Origin: Ancylomarina sp963977525 | GTDB lineage: Bacteria; Bacteroidota; Bacteroidia; Bacteroidales; Marinifilaceae | Length of the DNA stretch: 64,000 nucleotides | NCBI GenBank assembly: GCA_963977525.1 | Contig: CAXBPC010000020.1 | Location: forward strand, 1-64,000 | Reading direction: 5' to 3' | Shown here: one piece after another, positions 45,025 to 53,848 of the stretch | Position numbering within the stretch: the stretch's first letter is position 1 | How the letters are laid out: every line of letters begins with the position of its first letter | Translations under genes and position numbers: made by a program | Notes under the pieces: model-generated | The model's database searches: none | Told to the model about the DNA's origin: nothing | The model's input: only the letters and a program-made list of their open reading frames with translations

Positions 45025-45411
45025 ATGGACTTAAAATCATTGACAAAAGCAGAAGAACAAATCATGCAAATTATCTGGAAATTGCGCGAAGCTATTGTTA
45101 AGGATATACTAGCACAATTTGAAGGCACGAAACCTGCCTATACGACTATTGCAACAGTTTTAATCGTATTAGAAAAAAAGGGTTTTGTTTCGCATCGTAA
45201 AATTGGAAACTCTAAACTATTTACGCCTGCCATAAGCAAAGCAGAGTATACCAAATTCCAGTTTAGCTCTTTATTGGGAAACTACTTTGGCGGATCGTTC
45301 CCTAAAATGGCTAGCTTTTTTGCTCAAGAAAACGATATGGATATTTCCGATTTGGAAAAAGTTTTGAAAGAAGCAGAGAAGGAAATGAAGAAAGATCAAG
45401 AAAAAAATTAG
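45025..45411 (+). CDS. blaI: BlaI/MecI/CopY family transcriptional repressor
   Basis: A 128-residue winged-helix repressor (LTKAEEQIMQIIWKLREAIVK; TTIATVLIVLEKKGFVSHR) with a C-terminal dimerisation region rich in Glu/Lys. The recognition helix AYTTIATVLIVLEKKG matches the family. It sits 4 bp before the M56 peptidase gene, the classical BlaI-BlaR1 pair in which peptidase signalling relieves repression. No beta-lactamase gene is nearby, so the regulated targets may lie elsewhere or the pair may control itself. Confidence 0.93.
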   Translation: MDLKSLTKAEEQIMQIIWKLREAIVKDILAQFEGTKPAYTTIATVLIVLEKKGFVSHRKIGNSKLFTPAISKAEYTKFQFSSLLGNYFGGSFPKMASFFAQENDMDISDLEKVLKEAEKEMKKDQEKN

Positions 45412-45415
45412 AAAG

Positions 45416-47011
45416 ATGGAAGCATTATTAGATATATTAATTCGCGCATCAATAAGTATAGCTGTATTCTATGCCCTATACTGGATGCTTTTAAGGCAAT
45501 CTACTCACTTTACAGCGAATCGCATTTTCTTACTGATAAGCCTACTAATTTCGATAGTACTAGCAGTGGTTCCTGTTCAATATCAAGTATTAATATCAGC
45601 TCCTTCATCAGCAGTTTTGAGTGATTACACTGGGCTTTTTAATCACGATGTTGCGAATACAACTACCGATGGACAAAACTCAAATGGCATAGGCTTATTT
45701 GGTGTTTTACTCTTAATTTATAGCATTGGAGCTGTAATTGTATTGCTACGCATACTGATACAATGCAGAAAACCGATACTGATTATTACCAAATCGAAAC
45801 CTAAAAAGATTTACGATTGTTTGATTCACGAAAACAAGGTATTCAATTCACCATTTTCGTTTTTCAATCGCATATTAATCAATCCTGAATATTTTCAACA
45901 GGACGAAATGTATGACATATTAACTCATGAAAAAGTGCACATTCAGGAGCGTCATTGGATCGATCTGTTCATTATAGAGCTGTTAACAGTATTTTTCTGG
46001 TTCAATCCATTTATATGGTTCTTTGAACGAGCAATTAAACAAAACCATGAATACCTGGCCGACGAAGGTGTATTATCCCGGGGCCACTCACCTGTCAGGT
46101 ATCAGGCATTATTAATTAACCGGCTAATGGGGACACAAGTAATTGGTTTGGCCAATCACTTTAGTTCGTCCCTCGGCCTAACCCGATTTAAAATGATGAC
46201 AAAAGAAAAGACATCGAAACGTAAAATGTTTAGAATGATATGGGGAGTACCTGTATTGGCAATTCTATTAATGGCTTTTGCTAAACCCGAATACAAAGTT
46301 AAAGCTGATAAAGAAATACAAATAGCAGTAAATAATATTAAGTTATCAGCTAAGGATACGTCTGTTAAGCTAAAAGGTATAGTAAAAGATGACAATGGAA
46401 ATCCTTTAACGGGAGCATCTATTGTTTTGAGAAAAACGACAACAGGAACTGTTGTTGATCGAGACGGAACTTTTGAATTAAATATTCCAAAGTCTGAAAA
46501 GATGGATCTTGTAATTTCATTTGTTGGTTACAAAACCATTGTTAAAAAAATAGATCCTACAAAAAAGAAACAGAATTTTGATATTACAATGACAAGAGGT
46601 GTAGTTAGTATTGACGGTAAATCGCTGTTTTTTGATGGAGATGTACCACCCCCAGGACCACCGGCTCCTGCTCCCGCTCCTGCATTTGACAAAAACTCGG
46701 ATAAACCTACTTTCTTTATTGTTGAAGAAATGCCAGATTACAAACAAGGTTCTTACGGTTTAGGCCAATATCTAAAAAAGCAGAAGAGTAAGCTCCATAA
46801 TAAATTCGGTAACAAGCTAAATGGTAAAGCAACCGTCGGATTTACTGTTGATGCAAATGGTAAAGTAAGCAACATTCAAATTCTTGACAAAAGCAATGAT
46901 ATAGCTGCAAAGGCTGCTACAAAAATTGCAAGTGAAATGGAAAATTGGAAACCAGGCTCACAAAGAGGAAAAGCTGTTCCCGTTGATTTTTCATTGGAAT
47001 TAGAATTCTAA
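45416..47011 (+). CDS. BlaR1-like M56 metallopeptidase with CarboxypepD_reg and TonB domains
   Basis: A 531-residue membrane sensor-protease. Four membrane helices in residues 1-290 enclose the M56 zinc motif HEKVH (171-175) and the distal ligand region NHEYLADEG (210-218). After helix four, a carboxypeptidase regulatory-like beta domain (about 320-395, LKGIVKDDNGNPLTGASIVL) is followed by a proline-rich linker (PPPGPPAPAPAPA). A TonB C-terminal domain lies at about 465-531 (KATVGFTVDANGKVSNIQIL). The penicillin-sensing domain of staphylococcal BlaR1 is absent, so it probably senses another envelope signal. It is paired with blaI. Confidence 0.92.
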   Translation: MEALLDILIRASISIAVFYALYWMLLRQSTHFTANRIFLLISLLISIVLAVVPVQYQVLISAPSSAVLSDYTGLFNHDVANTTTDGQNSNGIGLFGVLLLIYSIGAVIVLLRILIQCRKPILIITKSKPKKIYDCLIHENKVFNSPFSFFNRILINPEYFQQDEMYDILTHEKVHIQERHWIDLFIIELLTVFFWFNPFIWFFERAIKQNHEYLADEGVLSRGHSPVRYQALLINRLMGTQVIGLANHFSSSLGLTRFKMMTKEKTSKRKMFRMIWGVPVLAILLMAFAKPEYKVKADKEIQIAVNNIKLSAKDTSVKLKGIVKDDNGNPLTGASIVLRKTTTGTVVDRDGTFELNIPKSEKMDLVISFVGYKTIVKKIDPTKKKQNFDITMTRGVVSIDGKSLFFDGDVPPPGPPAPAPAPAFDKNSDKPTFFIVEEMPDYKQGSYGLGQYLKKQKSKLHNKFGNKLNGKATVGFTVDANGKVSNIQILDKSNDIAAKAATKIASEMENWKPGSQRGKAVPVDFSLELEF

Positions 47012-47041
47012 GAGGATTTCGATACAAGACTAAAAAATAAA

Positions 47042-47080
47042 TGCTGTTACTACTTTTTAAAGGAGTAACAGCACTTATTT
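47042..47080. terminator. Terminator between convergent blaR1 and trx
   Basis: Stem TGCTGTTACT/AGTAACAGCA with a 12-base loop and a T-rich run on the plus strand. It lies 31 bp after the M56 peptidase stop codon. Confidence 0.78.
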
Positions 47081-47099
47081 ATTTAACAAGGCCACAGGA

Positions 47100-47420
47100 C
47101 TATGCCTGAATTAAACGCTCCAATTTTTCTTTTAATAGAGCTTCTGGAATTACTCCAATCGACTTCTCAACGACTTCCGATTTTTTGATAAAAAGCAAGC
47201 TTGGAATGCTTCCAATTCCATACTTCGTTCTCAAGTCTGGGAATTTATGAACATCCACTTTTTGAATATCTACTCTTCCTTCGTACTCGCCAGCCAATTT
47301 TTCTACTGTTGGCATTAAAGCCTGACAAGGAGGACACGTATCAGCATAAAAATCTAACATGATTGCTTTGTCTTCTTTCAATAGGTTATCTAATTCTGTA
47401 GCACTCTTTATTGTTCTCAT
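47100..47420 (-). CDS. Thioredoxin-like protein with CPPC active site
   Basis: A 106-residue single-domain thioredoxin with no signal peptide, so cytoplasmic. The active site is TCPPC (Cys29, Cys32) where classical thioredoxin has WCGPC; the Trp and Gly are both replaced. The cis-proline IGSIPSLLFI and the core DFYADTCPPCQ are normal. The change should shift redox potential; whether it acts as reductant or oxidant is not clear. Confidence 0.9.
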   Translation of the reverse strand: MRTIKSATELDNLLKEDKAIMLDFYADTCPPCQALMPTVEKLAGEYEGRVDIQKVDVHKFPDLRTKYGIGSIPSLLFIKKSEVVEKSIGVIPEALLKEKLERLIQA

Positions 47421-47686
47421 ATTTCAATTTTTAAATTATATTCTTTAATTATCTAACGATACAAAGATGAAGAGAATCTAAAGTTTAGTAGTTGGCTAAA
47501 ATTCCCGAAGATTTGACAATTATTCCCTTCTATTTCATCACAGCTAAATTTTAAATGAATGTGTTGGTGATTCAACGGATTCTTCTAAAAAGAGAGAATT
47601 TTGAAAAACTTAAGATGGCGTCAGAACTTTTATTAAATTTAAACTTCAAGTCAAACCACTCTACACGATCTAAAACTATTACCGAC

Positions 47687-48706
47687 ATGAAAAAGATATT
47701 ACTCATTTTAAGTCTGCTGACAATTTTCAGTTCCGTTTTCTCACAAAATAATGCTGAGCATATTTCCACCGGGTTAAAAGGAGCTTATCTGGGACAAAAG
47801 CTGCCTGGATTAAGTCCTGAACTTTTTGCACCACACATCATATCCAATGGCTTGGCAAACCGAGACGTAGCCATATCGCCCGATGGAACGGAGATGTATT
47901 TCACTATGCACACAGCTAAGTTTCAATATGCCATAATCGTTTGCTCCAAGCTGGTAAATGGCAGTTGGATTCGTCCCGAAATTGTACCCTTCGCAACTGA
48001 TTCGCGCTATAAATATTTAGAACCCGCTTTAAGCTACGATGGTAATAAACTGTTTTTCGTATCAGACATGCCAAAGGATGGCGAAGGTGAACCAATAGCC
48101 GAAGATATTTGGGTGGTCGATAGAAAAAACGACACATGGGGAGAACCTTATAATATAGGCGCACCAGTAAATTACGAAGGCGGCGATTTTTTCCCATCAC
48201 TAACAAAAGATGGTACGCTTTACTTCACAAGAAACGAGCTGAAAGGACGCATTAGTAATATTTACAGATCTCGCCTTGTGGATGGCAAGTATAGCACCCC
48301 TGAGAAATTACCAGCACAGATTAATTGCGGTACAACTCGTTTTAATGCCTACGTGGCTCCTGACGAAAGCTTTGTGGTTGTGCCTGCTGTAGGTGTTGAA
48401 AAAGATTACAGAGGCGTGCACTACTATATTGTTTTTAGAAACGAAGATGATACTTGGCAGGAACCTATTGCTCTTAGTTCTGAAATAAATACGCCCAAAG
48501 GAACTGGCTGGTCTTTTTATATCTCACCCGATAAAAAATACATTTTCTATATGGGCACAAAGCCACTACCTGCAGATAAGCAGCCAAAATCCTTAAGCAT
48601 TGAATTTCTACATAAATTCTCGGCAATGCCTCAAAATGGCAACTCAGATATCTACTGGATAGATGCTAAAATTATTGAGGATCTAAAAGCTCAAGCTAAA
48701 AAATAG
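47687..48706 (+). CDS. PD40/WD40-like beta-propeller protein, secreted
   Basis: About 339 residues from the ATG at 47687, where a signal peptide begins (MKKILLILSLLTIFSSVFSQ). The in-frame 44-codon extension upstream has no such feature. Repeated blades with the TolB-like motif are visible: VAISPDGTEMYFT, PALSYDGNKLFFVSD, PSLTKDGTLYFTRNE, AYVAPDESFVVV and FYISPDKKYIFYMG. Such periplasmic or surface propellers bind proteins or glycans. It is not next to a tol locus. A probable terminator follows at 48731. Confidence 0.85.
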   Translation: MKKILLILSLLTIFSSVFSQNNAEHISTGLKGAYLGQKLPGLSPELFAPHIISNGLANRDVAISPDGTEMYFTMHTAKFQYAIIVCSKLVNGSWIRPEIVPFATDSRYKYLEPALSYDGNKLFFVSDMPKDGEGEPIAEDIWVVDRKNDTWGEPYNIGAPVNYEGGDFFPSLTKDGTLYFTRNELKGRISNIYRSRLVDGKYSTPEKLPAQINCGTTRFNAYVAPDESFVVVPAVGVEKDYRGVHYYIVFRNEDDTWQEPIALSSEINTPKGTGWSFYISPDKKYIFYMGTKPLPADKQPKSLSIEFLHKFSAMPQNGNSDIYWIDAKIIEDLKAQAKK

Positions 48707-49205
48707 TCGTATCGAATCTGTTTCAGATTTCCCTCCGCACTAGTGCAGGGGATTTTTTTGGACGTGGAAACTTCGGCCTCAGCAAGGCAGGTGGGCACCC
48801 TCACTACCGCACAAAAAGAAAAGAGAAGACTATACCTCTCTTCTCGAAAGTTTTCGGGACTAAAGACATCTCCCCTATCCTTCGACTCCGCTCAGGAACC
48901 AAAGGGGAGACTTTCAACGCTTAGGTTTTTCGACCAAGTAGTTTTGTGCGGGCTTTGTCAGTCTGCCGTGAGGCGTGCTACAGTTTCTACTGCAAAGAGA
49001 AAACAAGGATCAGACTGACTTGATTCTTTTGTCTACTTTTCTCCTCAAGGAGAAAAGTAGAAGCCCAGCGGCTTGAGCGAAAAGAAGAAAAGAACATCCT
49101 CTTCCCTAGAAATAGAGAATATTGTTATCTCACAAAAAAAAATAATTTTAAAATGTAACTATCTTTATTTTCTCCGACTAACTAGTAAGATCAAAAACTT
49201 ATACA
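48707..49205 (+). other. Repeat-derived intergenic region
   Basis: It holds a terminator-like hairpin (48731-48758: CCCT/AGGG outside GCAC/GTGC, then T7) and the second copy of the CGGCCTCAGCAA repeat (48774-48800). A stretch around 48885-49080 resembles common interspersed Bacteroidota sequence (CTTTTCTCCTCAAGGAGAAAAG hairpin in two pieces near 49037). A 91-codon frame at 48743-49018 spans these repeats and is not believed to be a gene. Confidence 0.6.
48774..48800 (+). repeat. Short interspersed repeat CGGCCTCAGCAA, copy 2
   Basis: CGGCCTCAGCAAGGCAGGTG followed by GGCACCC; differs from the copy at 43480 by a single base. Confidence 0.8.
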
Positions 49206-49727
49206 TTGAAAAAAGAAGATCAATTTAATCAGATTCTATCGGAAAATAGTGAGCGCATACACAGGATATGCCGCTACTATAATTCGAATACCGAGGATCA
49301 GAAAGATATGTACCAGGAAGTTCTGGTGAATATTTGGAAGAGCCTGGATAATTTCAGGGGCGATTCGGCTATCAGTACTTGGGTATACAGGGTTGCGGTA
49401 AACACCTCGCTAAGCTTTACGGGTAAAACCTACAAGCAAATGAAACTTATCGTAAGCACCGATACGCAAAACCTCTCCTCCATTCTCGACGACGAAGGCT
49501 TGGAAGACAAGCAAAAAGAGGAAAGTCAGTTTAACCTGCTGCAAAGCGAACTGAATATGCTCTCGGTTATCGACAAAGCTCTTATATCGCTAATGCTCGA
49601 AGGACTTAGCATGAAAGAAATTGCTGACGTAATCGGTATAAACGAACCGAACGTGAAGGTGAAAATCCACAGAATAAAGGCACAACTAAAAACCAAACTG
49701 ACAAGAGGAGGTACAGATGAACTTTAA
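49206..49727 (+). CDS. ECF-type RNA polymerase sigma factor
   Basis: A 173-residue sigma-70 family extracytoplasmic-function factor. Region 2 spans residues 8-75 (DMYQEVLVNIWKSLDNFRG; STWVYRVAVNTSLSF). Region 4 covers 110-165 with the helix-turn-helix LMLEGLSMKEIADVIGINEPNVKVKIHR. The start is TTG, supported because region 2 begins a few residues later. It overlaps the next gene by 11 bp, which implies translational coupling. Promoter targets are unknown. Confidence 0.93.
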   Translation: MKKEDQFNQILSENSERIHRICRYYNSNTEDQKDMYQEVLVNIWKSLDNFRGDSAISTWVYRVAVNTSLSFTGKTYKQMKLIVSTDTQNLSSILDDEGLEDKQKEESQFNLLQSELNMLSVIDKALISLMLEGLSMKEIADVIGINEPNVKVKIHRIKAQLKTKLTRGGTDEL

Positions 49728-50256
49728 AAGAAAAAACGATAATATCAATCTTGATCAGTTAGTAGGTAAGCTTCAAAAGGAAGACGCCAGATACGCAAGG
49801 TTGAGTAAAGGTCTTCAGGTTATTTATTGGGTGATGATACCGCTATATTCAACATTGGCAATATTAGACTATATCGAATCCAATAATGTTTATGACCTAA
49901 TGAGTGGTCTTTGTTATGTGGTTACTTTAGCCATATTTGCCATCTTTTTCGGAAAATTCCATAAAGAATATAAGTATGTTGATTACGCCTTACCAACCCT
50001 TAAAATGTTAAAAAAAGCGGCAAGCCGATATAAACCATTTCAACTGAAAAAAATATGGTTAATCCCTGCCATTATAATTATGGATGCTGGTTTATGTTTT
50101 AACACTTCTCTTAATTTTTCTGTATTAGATATTCAGATCTATTTTCTGGGATCTATGCTAGTAGCCGCACTAATTGGTTTACTTATTTGGTATTTTAAAT
50201 ACAAACCCCTTCGCGATAATGCTCTAAGGCTTATAGCTGAAATTGAAGGCGAATAG
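49717..50256 (+). CDS. Hypothetical four-helix membrane protein coupled to the sigma factor
   Basis: A 179-residue protein. A short charged cytoplasmic N-terminus (MNFKRKNDNINLDQLVGKLQ) is followed by two pairs of membrane helices at about residues 30-80 and 108-165. No zinc-binding anti-sigma motif (HxxxCxxC) is present. Overlap with the ECF sigma gene suggests that it regulates the sigma factor, with the N-terminal segment as a possible docking region. That role is inferred only from gene order. Confidence 0.8.
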   Translation: MNFKRKNDNINLDQLVGKLQKEDARYARLSKGLQVIYWVMIPLYSTLAILDYIESNNVYDLMSGLCYVVTLAIFAIFFGKFHKEYKYVDYALPTLKMLKKAASRYKPFQLKKIWLIPAIIIMDAGLCFNTSLNFSVLDIQIYFLGSMLVAALIGLLIWYFKYKPLRDNALRLIAEIEGE

Positions 50257-50280
50257 GAACGGAATCTCCCGTATAAAACA

Positions 50281-50318
50281 AATGCCCAAACCATGATGGT
50301 TTGGGCATTTTTGTTTTG
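50281..50318 (+). terminator. Terminator of the sigma factor operon
   Basis: A 13-bp perfect stem AATGCCCAAACCA/TGGTTTGGGCATT with a 3-base loop and a T-rich tail, 25 bp after the stop codon. Confidence 0.92.
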
Positions 50319-50336
50319 CTCTTTTGAGCCATGTTC

Positions 50337-50739
50337 TGGTGGAGCTGCAGGGGATCGAACCCTGGTCCAAACATGCGATTAATAAGCTTTCTACATGTTT
50401 ATTCCATTATTAGTTTTCGAATCTAGTTAGGGAAAGGACACCCGAATCTAAACCTTATCTTTTTAATTTCGCCAACTCCCCAAAGCGTGAAGCCAACTAA
50501 CCTCGAATTGATAGCATCCCATATACTTACCGGAACAAGGTGGAACCATAAGCGGGATGTCTCGTCTTCGTTCCTAGAACGATGATAAAGCTTAATCTAC
50601 TATAGTTCGATTAGGCAGCAAGAGCGTAGTTATTTTCGCCAATTGCAAAGTTTGTGATCTAAGATTTACGAGCCAAATACACAATGCTCGACATGCTTAC
50701 ATATTAATTCTTCATGCTGTCAAAAGCCACGTCAGCCCC
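50337..50739 (-). ncRNA. ssrA: Transfer-messenger RNA (tmRNA)
   Basis: A 403-nt one-piece tmRNA. The 5' GGGGCTG pairs with 3' CAGCTCC to form the acceptor stem, and the 3' end reads GGTTCGATCCCCTGCAG then CTCCACCA with encoded CCA. The tag frame (50640 down to 50611) reads GGC GAA AAT AAC TAC GCT CTT GCT GCC TAA, giving GENNYALAA after the non-encoded alanine, the typical Bacteroidota tag. With SmpB it rescues stalled ribosomes and marks the products for proteolysis. Confidence 0.97.
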
Positions 50740-50749
50740 AGAATTAGCA

Positions 50750-50757
50750 CAAAGCTA
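50750..50757 (-). promoter_or_regulatory. Predicted -7 box of the tmRNA gene
   Basis: TAGCTTTG on the minus strand, ending 10 bp upstream of the tmRNA 5' end, matches TAnnTTTG. No clear -33 TTG at standard spacing. Confidence 0.6.
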
Positions 50758-50889
50758 AAAAAATTCAACTGGAATTAGCTTATTTTTTCATCGAAAACTT
50801 ATCAATTATCACTAAATTGGTGATCCTGAACGAAAATCATCCCCAACAATTGATTTTCTAAACCTAAAATTAAGTCATACACACTACAT

Positions 50890-52110
50890 ATGAATAGACC
50901 CACACGCATTGGGGTGCTTCGCGAAACCAAGAATCCACCCGACAGAAGAGTAGCCATTACGCCGGAACAAGGCCTGCATTTAATTAAAAAATATCCCAAT
51001 ATTAGCATCTTTATTCAACCTAGCGATATTCGCTGCTACACCGATGCTGAATACCGTAAAGCAGGATTCTTTTTAACTGAGGATTTACGCGAATGTGATA
51101 TCCTAATAGGTGTAAAAGAGGTATCTATACCTTATCTTATTCCTGACAAGAAATACCTTTTCTTTTCGCACACAGCCAAAGAGCAGGCACATAATCGCAA
51201 ACTCTTACAAGAGGTTTTAAAACGAAACATCACCCTTATCGATTACGAATACCTGTGTGACAAAAATGACAAGAGAGTTGTTGCCTTTGGTTATTGGGCT
51301 GGTGTGGTAGGTGCATACAAAGCTTTGCGAGCACGAGGTATGCGTACCGATTCTTTCGATCTGCCACCAGCAAGATCTTGTCATAATATGGATGAGATGT
51401 ACAGACATCTGAAAACGATTAGTTTGAAGCCTATAAAAATTTTGGTTACCGGAGGAGGTCGAGTGGCAATGGGAGCTATGCAAACCATTCGGGTATTAAA
51501 CCTAAAAGAGGTTTCTCCCGAAGATTTTTTACACAAAGAGTATAATGAACCTGTGGTTTGCAGGCTTGATCCTGGAAATTACGTTGAACGAATTGACGGA
51601 AGTGAATTTGACCTTCAACACTTCTACGATTATCCAGAGATGTATCGTTCAACATTTAAGCCATTTACCAAGGCTACCGATTTGTTTATAGCCTGTCATT
51701 ACTGGGATCCGAAATCACCGAAATTTATGACTCCGGAAGATTACAAGGAGGATGATTTCAATATTTCTATAATTGCTGATATTAGTTGTGATACTAACGG
51801 GCCAATTCCTTCAACATTACGTCCATCTACAATTGCATCATCTTTTTACGGATATGACCGATTTACAGAAGAGGAAACAATCCCATTTATCGACAAAAGA
51901 AATGTAACGGTAATGGCTGTAGATAATTTACCGGGAGAACTGCCCCGGGAATCATCTGATGATTTTGCTCAAGCATTAACTGAACATGTTTTTGATGCTC
52001 TCTTAGGGGATACCGATGATGAAATTATTCAGAAAGCTTGTATTACTGAGAATGGGCAACTTACTCCAGCATTCCAATACTTAGAAGACTACATTCTTAA
52101 AACCGAGTAA
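50890..52110 (+). CDS. Saccharopine dehydrogenase (lysine-forming)-like NAD(P)-dependent enzyme
   Basis: A 406-residue enzyme of the alanine dehydrogenase/transhydrogenase-fold family. The N-terminal part has RIGVLRETKNPPDRRVAITP and LFFSHTAKEQAHNRKLL, the latter like the Lys1-type saccharopine dehydrogenase signature. A Rossmann loop ILVTGGGRVAMGA lies near residue 185. The centre has the segment ACHYWDPKSPKFMT, and the C-terminus contains VDNLPGELPRESS, typical of this subgroup. Members interconvert saccharopine and lysine, but in many bacteria the exact substrate is untested. It stands alone with its own terminator. Confidence 0.85.
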   Translation: MNRPTRIGVLRETKNPPDRRVAITPEQGLHLIKKYPNISIFIQPSDIRCYTDAEYRKAGFFLTEDLRECDILIGVKEVSIPYLIPDKKYLFFSHTAKEQAHNRKLLQEVLKRNITLIDYEYLCDKNDKRVVAFGYWAGVVGAYKALRARGMRTDSFDLPPARSCHNMDEMYRHLKTISLKPIKILVTGGGRVAMGAMQTIRVLNLKEVSPEDFLHKEYNEPVVCRLDPGNYVERIDGSEFDLQHFYDYPEMYRSTFKPFTKATDLFIACHYWDPKSPKFMTPEDYKEDDFNISIIADISCDTNGPIPSTLRPSTIASSFYGYDRFTEEETIPFIDKRNVTVMAVDNLPGELPRESSDDFAQALTEHVFDALLGDTDDEIIQKACITENGQLTPAFQYLEDYILKTE

Positions 52111-52114
52111 AAGA

Positions 52115-52147
52115 AAATGCCCAATCATAACAGATTGGGCATTTCAA
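52115..52147 (+). terminator. Terminator after the saccharopine dehydrogenase-like gene
   Basis: A 12-bp perfect stem AAATGCCCAATC/GATTGGGCATTT; it sits between convergent genes, and the same stem core occurs at 50281 and 61168. Confidence 0.88.
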
Positions 52148-52168
52148 TATTATAGCTTAACGTAATGT

Positions 52169-52819
52169 TTACAACTTTTTCAGATCAGTAATTGTATTTG
52201 TTGGATTCTCCGAATTGAAAACGAAACTACCAGCAACTAAAGCATCAGCTCCAGCTTCAACTAACTTCTTTCCAGTTTCCAAATTCACTCCACCATCAAT
52301 TTCGATAATCACATCAGTATTTTTCTCTGCAATTAGTGCTTTAAGTTTTTTGATCTTCGTATACGTATTCTCGATAAAACTCTGTCCTCCAAAACCGGGA
52401 TTCACACTCATCAATAAAACTAAATCAATGTCTTGAATGATATCTTCAAGTACTGAGACAGGCGTATGTGGGTTAAGAGAAACACCTGCTTTCATTCCAT
52501 GCGAATGGATATTTTGAACTGTACGATGCAAGTGAGTACAAGCTTCGTAATGCACAGTTAAAATATCAGAACCCGCTTTTTTGAATGCCTCGATATACCG
52601 ATCAGGATCAACAATCATTAGGTGAACATCAAGAGGCTTAGTAGCAATCTTACTAATTTGCTCAACTACTGGGAGTCCATAAGAAATATTTGGCACAAAA
52701 ACGCCATCCATGATATCAAGGTGAAACCAGTCGGCATCACTATTGTTTACCATATCGATATCGGCTTTCAAATTCATGAAATCTGCCGCAAGTAATGAAG
52801 GAGATATTAATGTTTGCAT
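52169..52819 (-). CDS. rpe: Ribulose-phosphate 3-epimerase
   Basis: A 216-residue TIM-barrel enzyme of the pentose phosphate pathway that interconverts ribulose 5-phosphate and xylulose 5-phosphate. Metal and catalytic residues lie in ISPSLLAADF, WFHLDIMDGVFVPNI, VHLMIVDPDRYI, LMSVNPGFGGQSFI and IEIDGGVN, all intact. The phosphate-binding ADALVAGSFVF is at the C-terminus. It has its own -7 box. Confidence 0.97.
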   Translation of the reverse strand: MQTLISPSLLAADFMNLKADIDMVNNSDADWFHLDIMDGVFVPNISYGLPVVEQISKIATKPLDVHLMIVDPDRYIEAFKKAGSDILTVHYEACTHLHRTVQNIHSHGMKAGVSLNPHTPVSVLEDIIQDIDLVLLMSVNPGFGGQSFIENTYTKIKKLKALIAEKNTDVIIEIDGGVNLETGKKLVEAGADALVAGSFVFNSENPTNTITDLKKL

Positions 52820-52849
52820 CTGCTAAAGGGGCTTTTATTAAGTATGCGA

Positions 52850-52857
52850 CAAAGATA
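52850..52857 (-). promoter_or_regulatory. Predicted -7 box for rpe
   Basis: TATCTTTG on the minus strand 31 bp upstream of the rpe start codon; identical to the boxes before ruvX and tamL. Confidence 0.5.
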
Positions 52858-52913
52858 AAAGATTTTACACAATTTATCTTTCTAAATTAGTTTTAAAGCC
52901 TCTGATTATTAAA

Positions 52914-52952
52914 ATCAAAAAAGTGCACTCCAGATCATCCTGCAGTGCACTT
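52914..52952 (-). terminator. Terminator of rpoD
   Basis: A 9-bp stem AAGTGCACT/AGTGCACTT with a 14-base loop, followed by T6 on the minus strand; it ends the rpoD transcript before rpe. Confidence 0.85.
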
Positions 52953-52984
52953 CATTATATTTTAAAACCGATTCCCCTAACTCA

Positions 52985-53848
52985 CTATCCTAAATATGTC
53001 TTTAAAATCTTAGACCTAAATGTCGATTTCATTTTCTTGATTGCTTTTTCCTTAATCTGACGTACTCTTTCTCGAGTCAAATCAAATTCCTTACCTATTT
53101 CTTCCAAAGAACAAGGTGGGTTGCCTTTTAATCCAAAATACATACGAATAATGGTAGCTTCTCTATTTGATAAAGTTGAAAGAGAACGTTCAATTTCAAT
53201 AATAAGAGAATCTCTAAGCAATCTTTGATCAGGACCAATATCATCAGTACTTAAAAGAATATCATACAAAGTATTGTCCTCTTCTGAATTTATAGGAGCA
53301 TCCATAGAAACCTGACGTCCAGAAGCTTTAATAGCTGCCTTTACATCCTTTGGACTCATATCAAGCACATTGGCAATCTCATCAGCTGATGGCTCACGCT
53401 GATATTCCTGCTCAAGCTTCGCGAGAGCTTTACTTATTTTATTTATCGATCCTATTTTATTAAGAGGTAATCTTACAATTCGAGATTGCTCTGCCAAAGC
53501 TTGTAATAATGACTGGCGAATCCACCAAACAGCATAAGAAATGAATTTAAAACCGCGTGTCTCATCAAATCGTTGAGCGGCCTTAATTAAACCTAAATTG
53601 CCTTCATTAATTAAATCTGAAAGACTTAAACCTTGATTTTGATATTGTTTCGATACAGAAACAACAAACCTCAAATTTGCCTTAATCAATCGGTCCAAAG
53701 CAGTTTTACTTCCTTTTTTTATTTCCCGGGCAAGAGCTACCTCTTCCTCAGCAGTAACAAGGTCTACCTTGCCTATTTCTTGCAAGTAACGATCTAGAGA
53801 TGGGGTTTCTCTATTGGTAACTTGCTTCGTAATTTTTAGTTGTCTCAT
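52985..53848 (-). CDS. rpoD: Primary sigma factor RpoD (short Bacteroidota type)
   Basis: A 287-residue housekeeping sigma factor, far shorter than the 613-residue E. coli protein because region 1.1 is missing. Region 1.2 starts at PSLDRYLQEIGKVDLVT. Region 2 has the core sequence LINEGNLGLIKAAQRFDETRGFKFISYAVWWIRQSL (quoted as its parts DLINEGNLGLIKAA and FISYAVWWIRQ), then region 3. Region 4 ends with EEIGKEFDLTRERVRQIKEKA. It directs recognition of TTTG/TAnnTTTG promoters such as those noted in this window. It is monocistronic. Confidence 0.96.
   Translation of the reverse strand: MRQLKITKQVTNRETPSLDRYLQEIGKVDLVTAEEEVALAREIKKGSKTALDRLIKANLRFVVSVSKQYQNQGLSLSDLINEGNLGLIKAAQRFDETRGFKFISYAVWWIRQSLLQALAEQSRIVRLPLNKIGSINKISKALAKLEQEYQREPSADEIANVLDMSPKDVKAAIKASGRQVSMDAPINSEEDNTLYDILLSTDDIGPDQRLLRDSLIIEIERSLSTLSNREATIIRMYFGLKGNPPCSLEEIGKEFDLTRERVRQIKEKAIKKMKSTFRSKILKTYLG

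Noticed and set aside
45416..47011. True beta-lactam sensor BlaR1
   Set aside because: The protein lacks the penicillin-binding domain and no beta-lactamase gene is nearby; only the M56 part is shared.
48743..49018. 91-codon protein-coding frame
   Set aside because: It spans an interspersed repeat and hairpin-rich sequence, has atypical composition and no recognisable domain.
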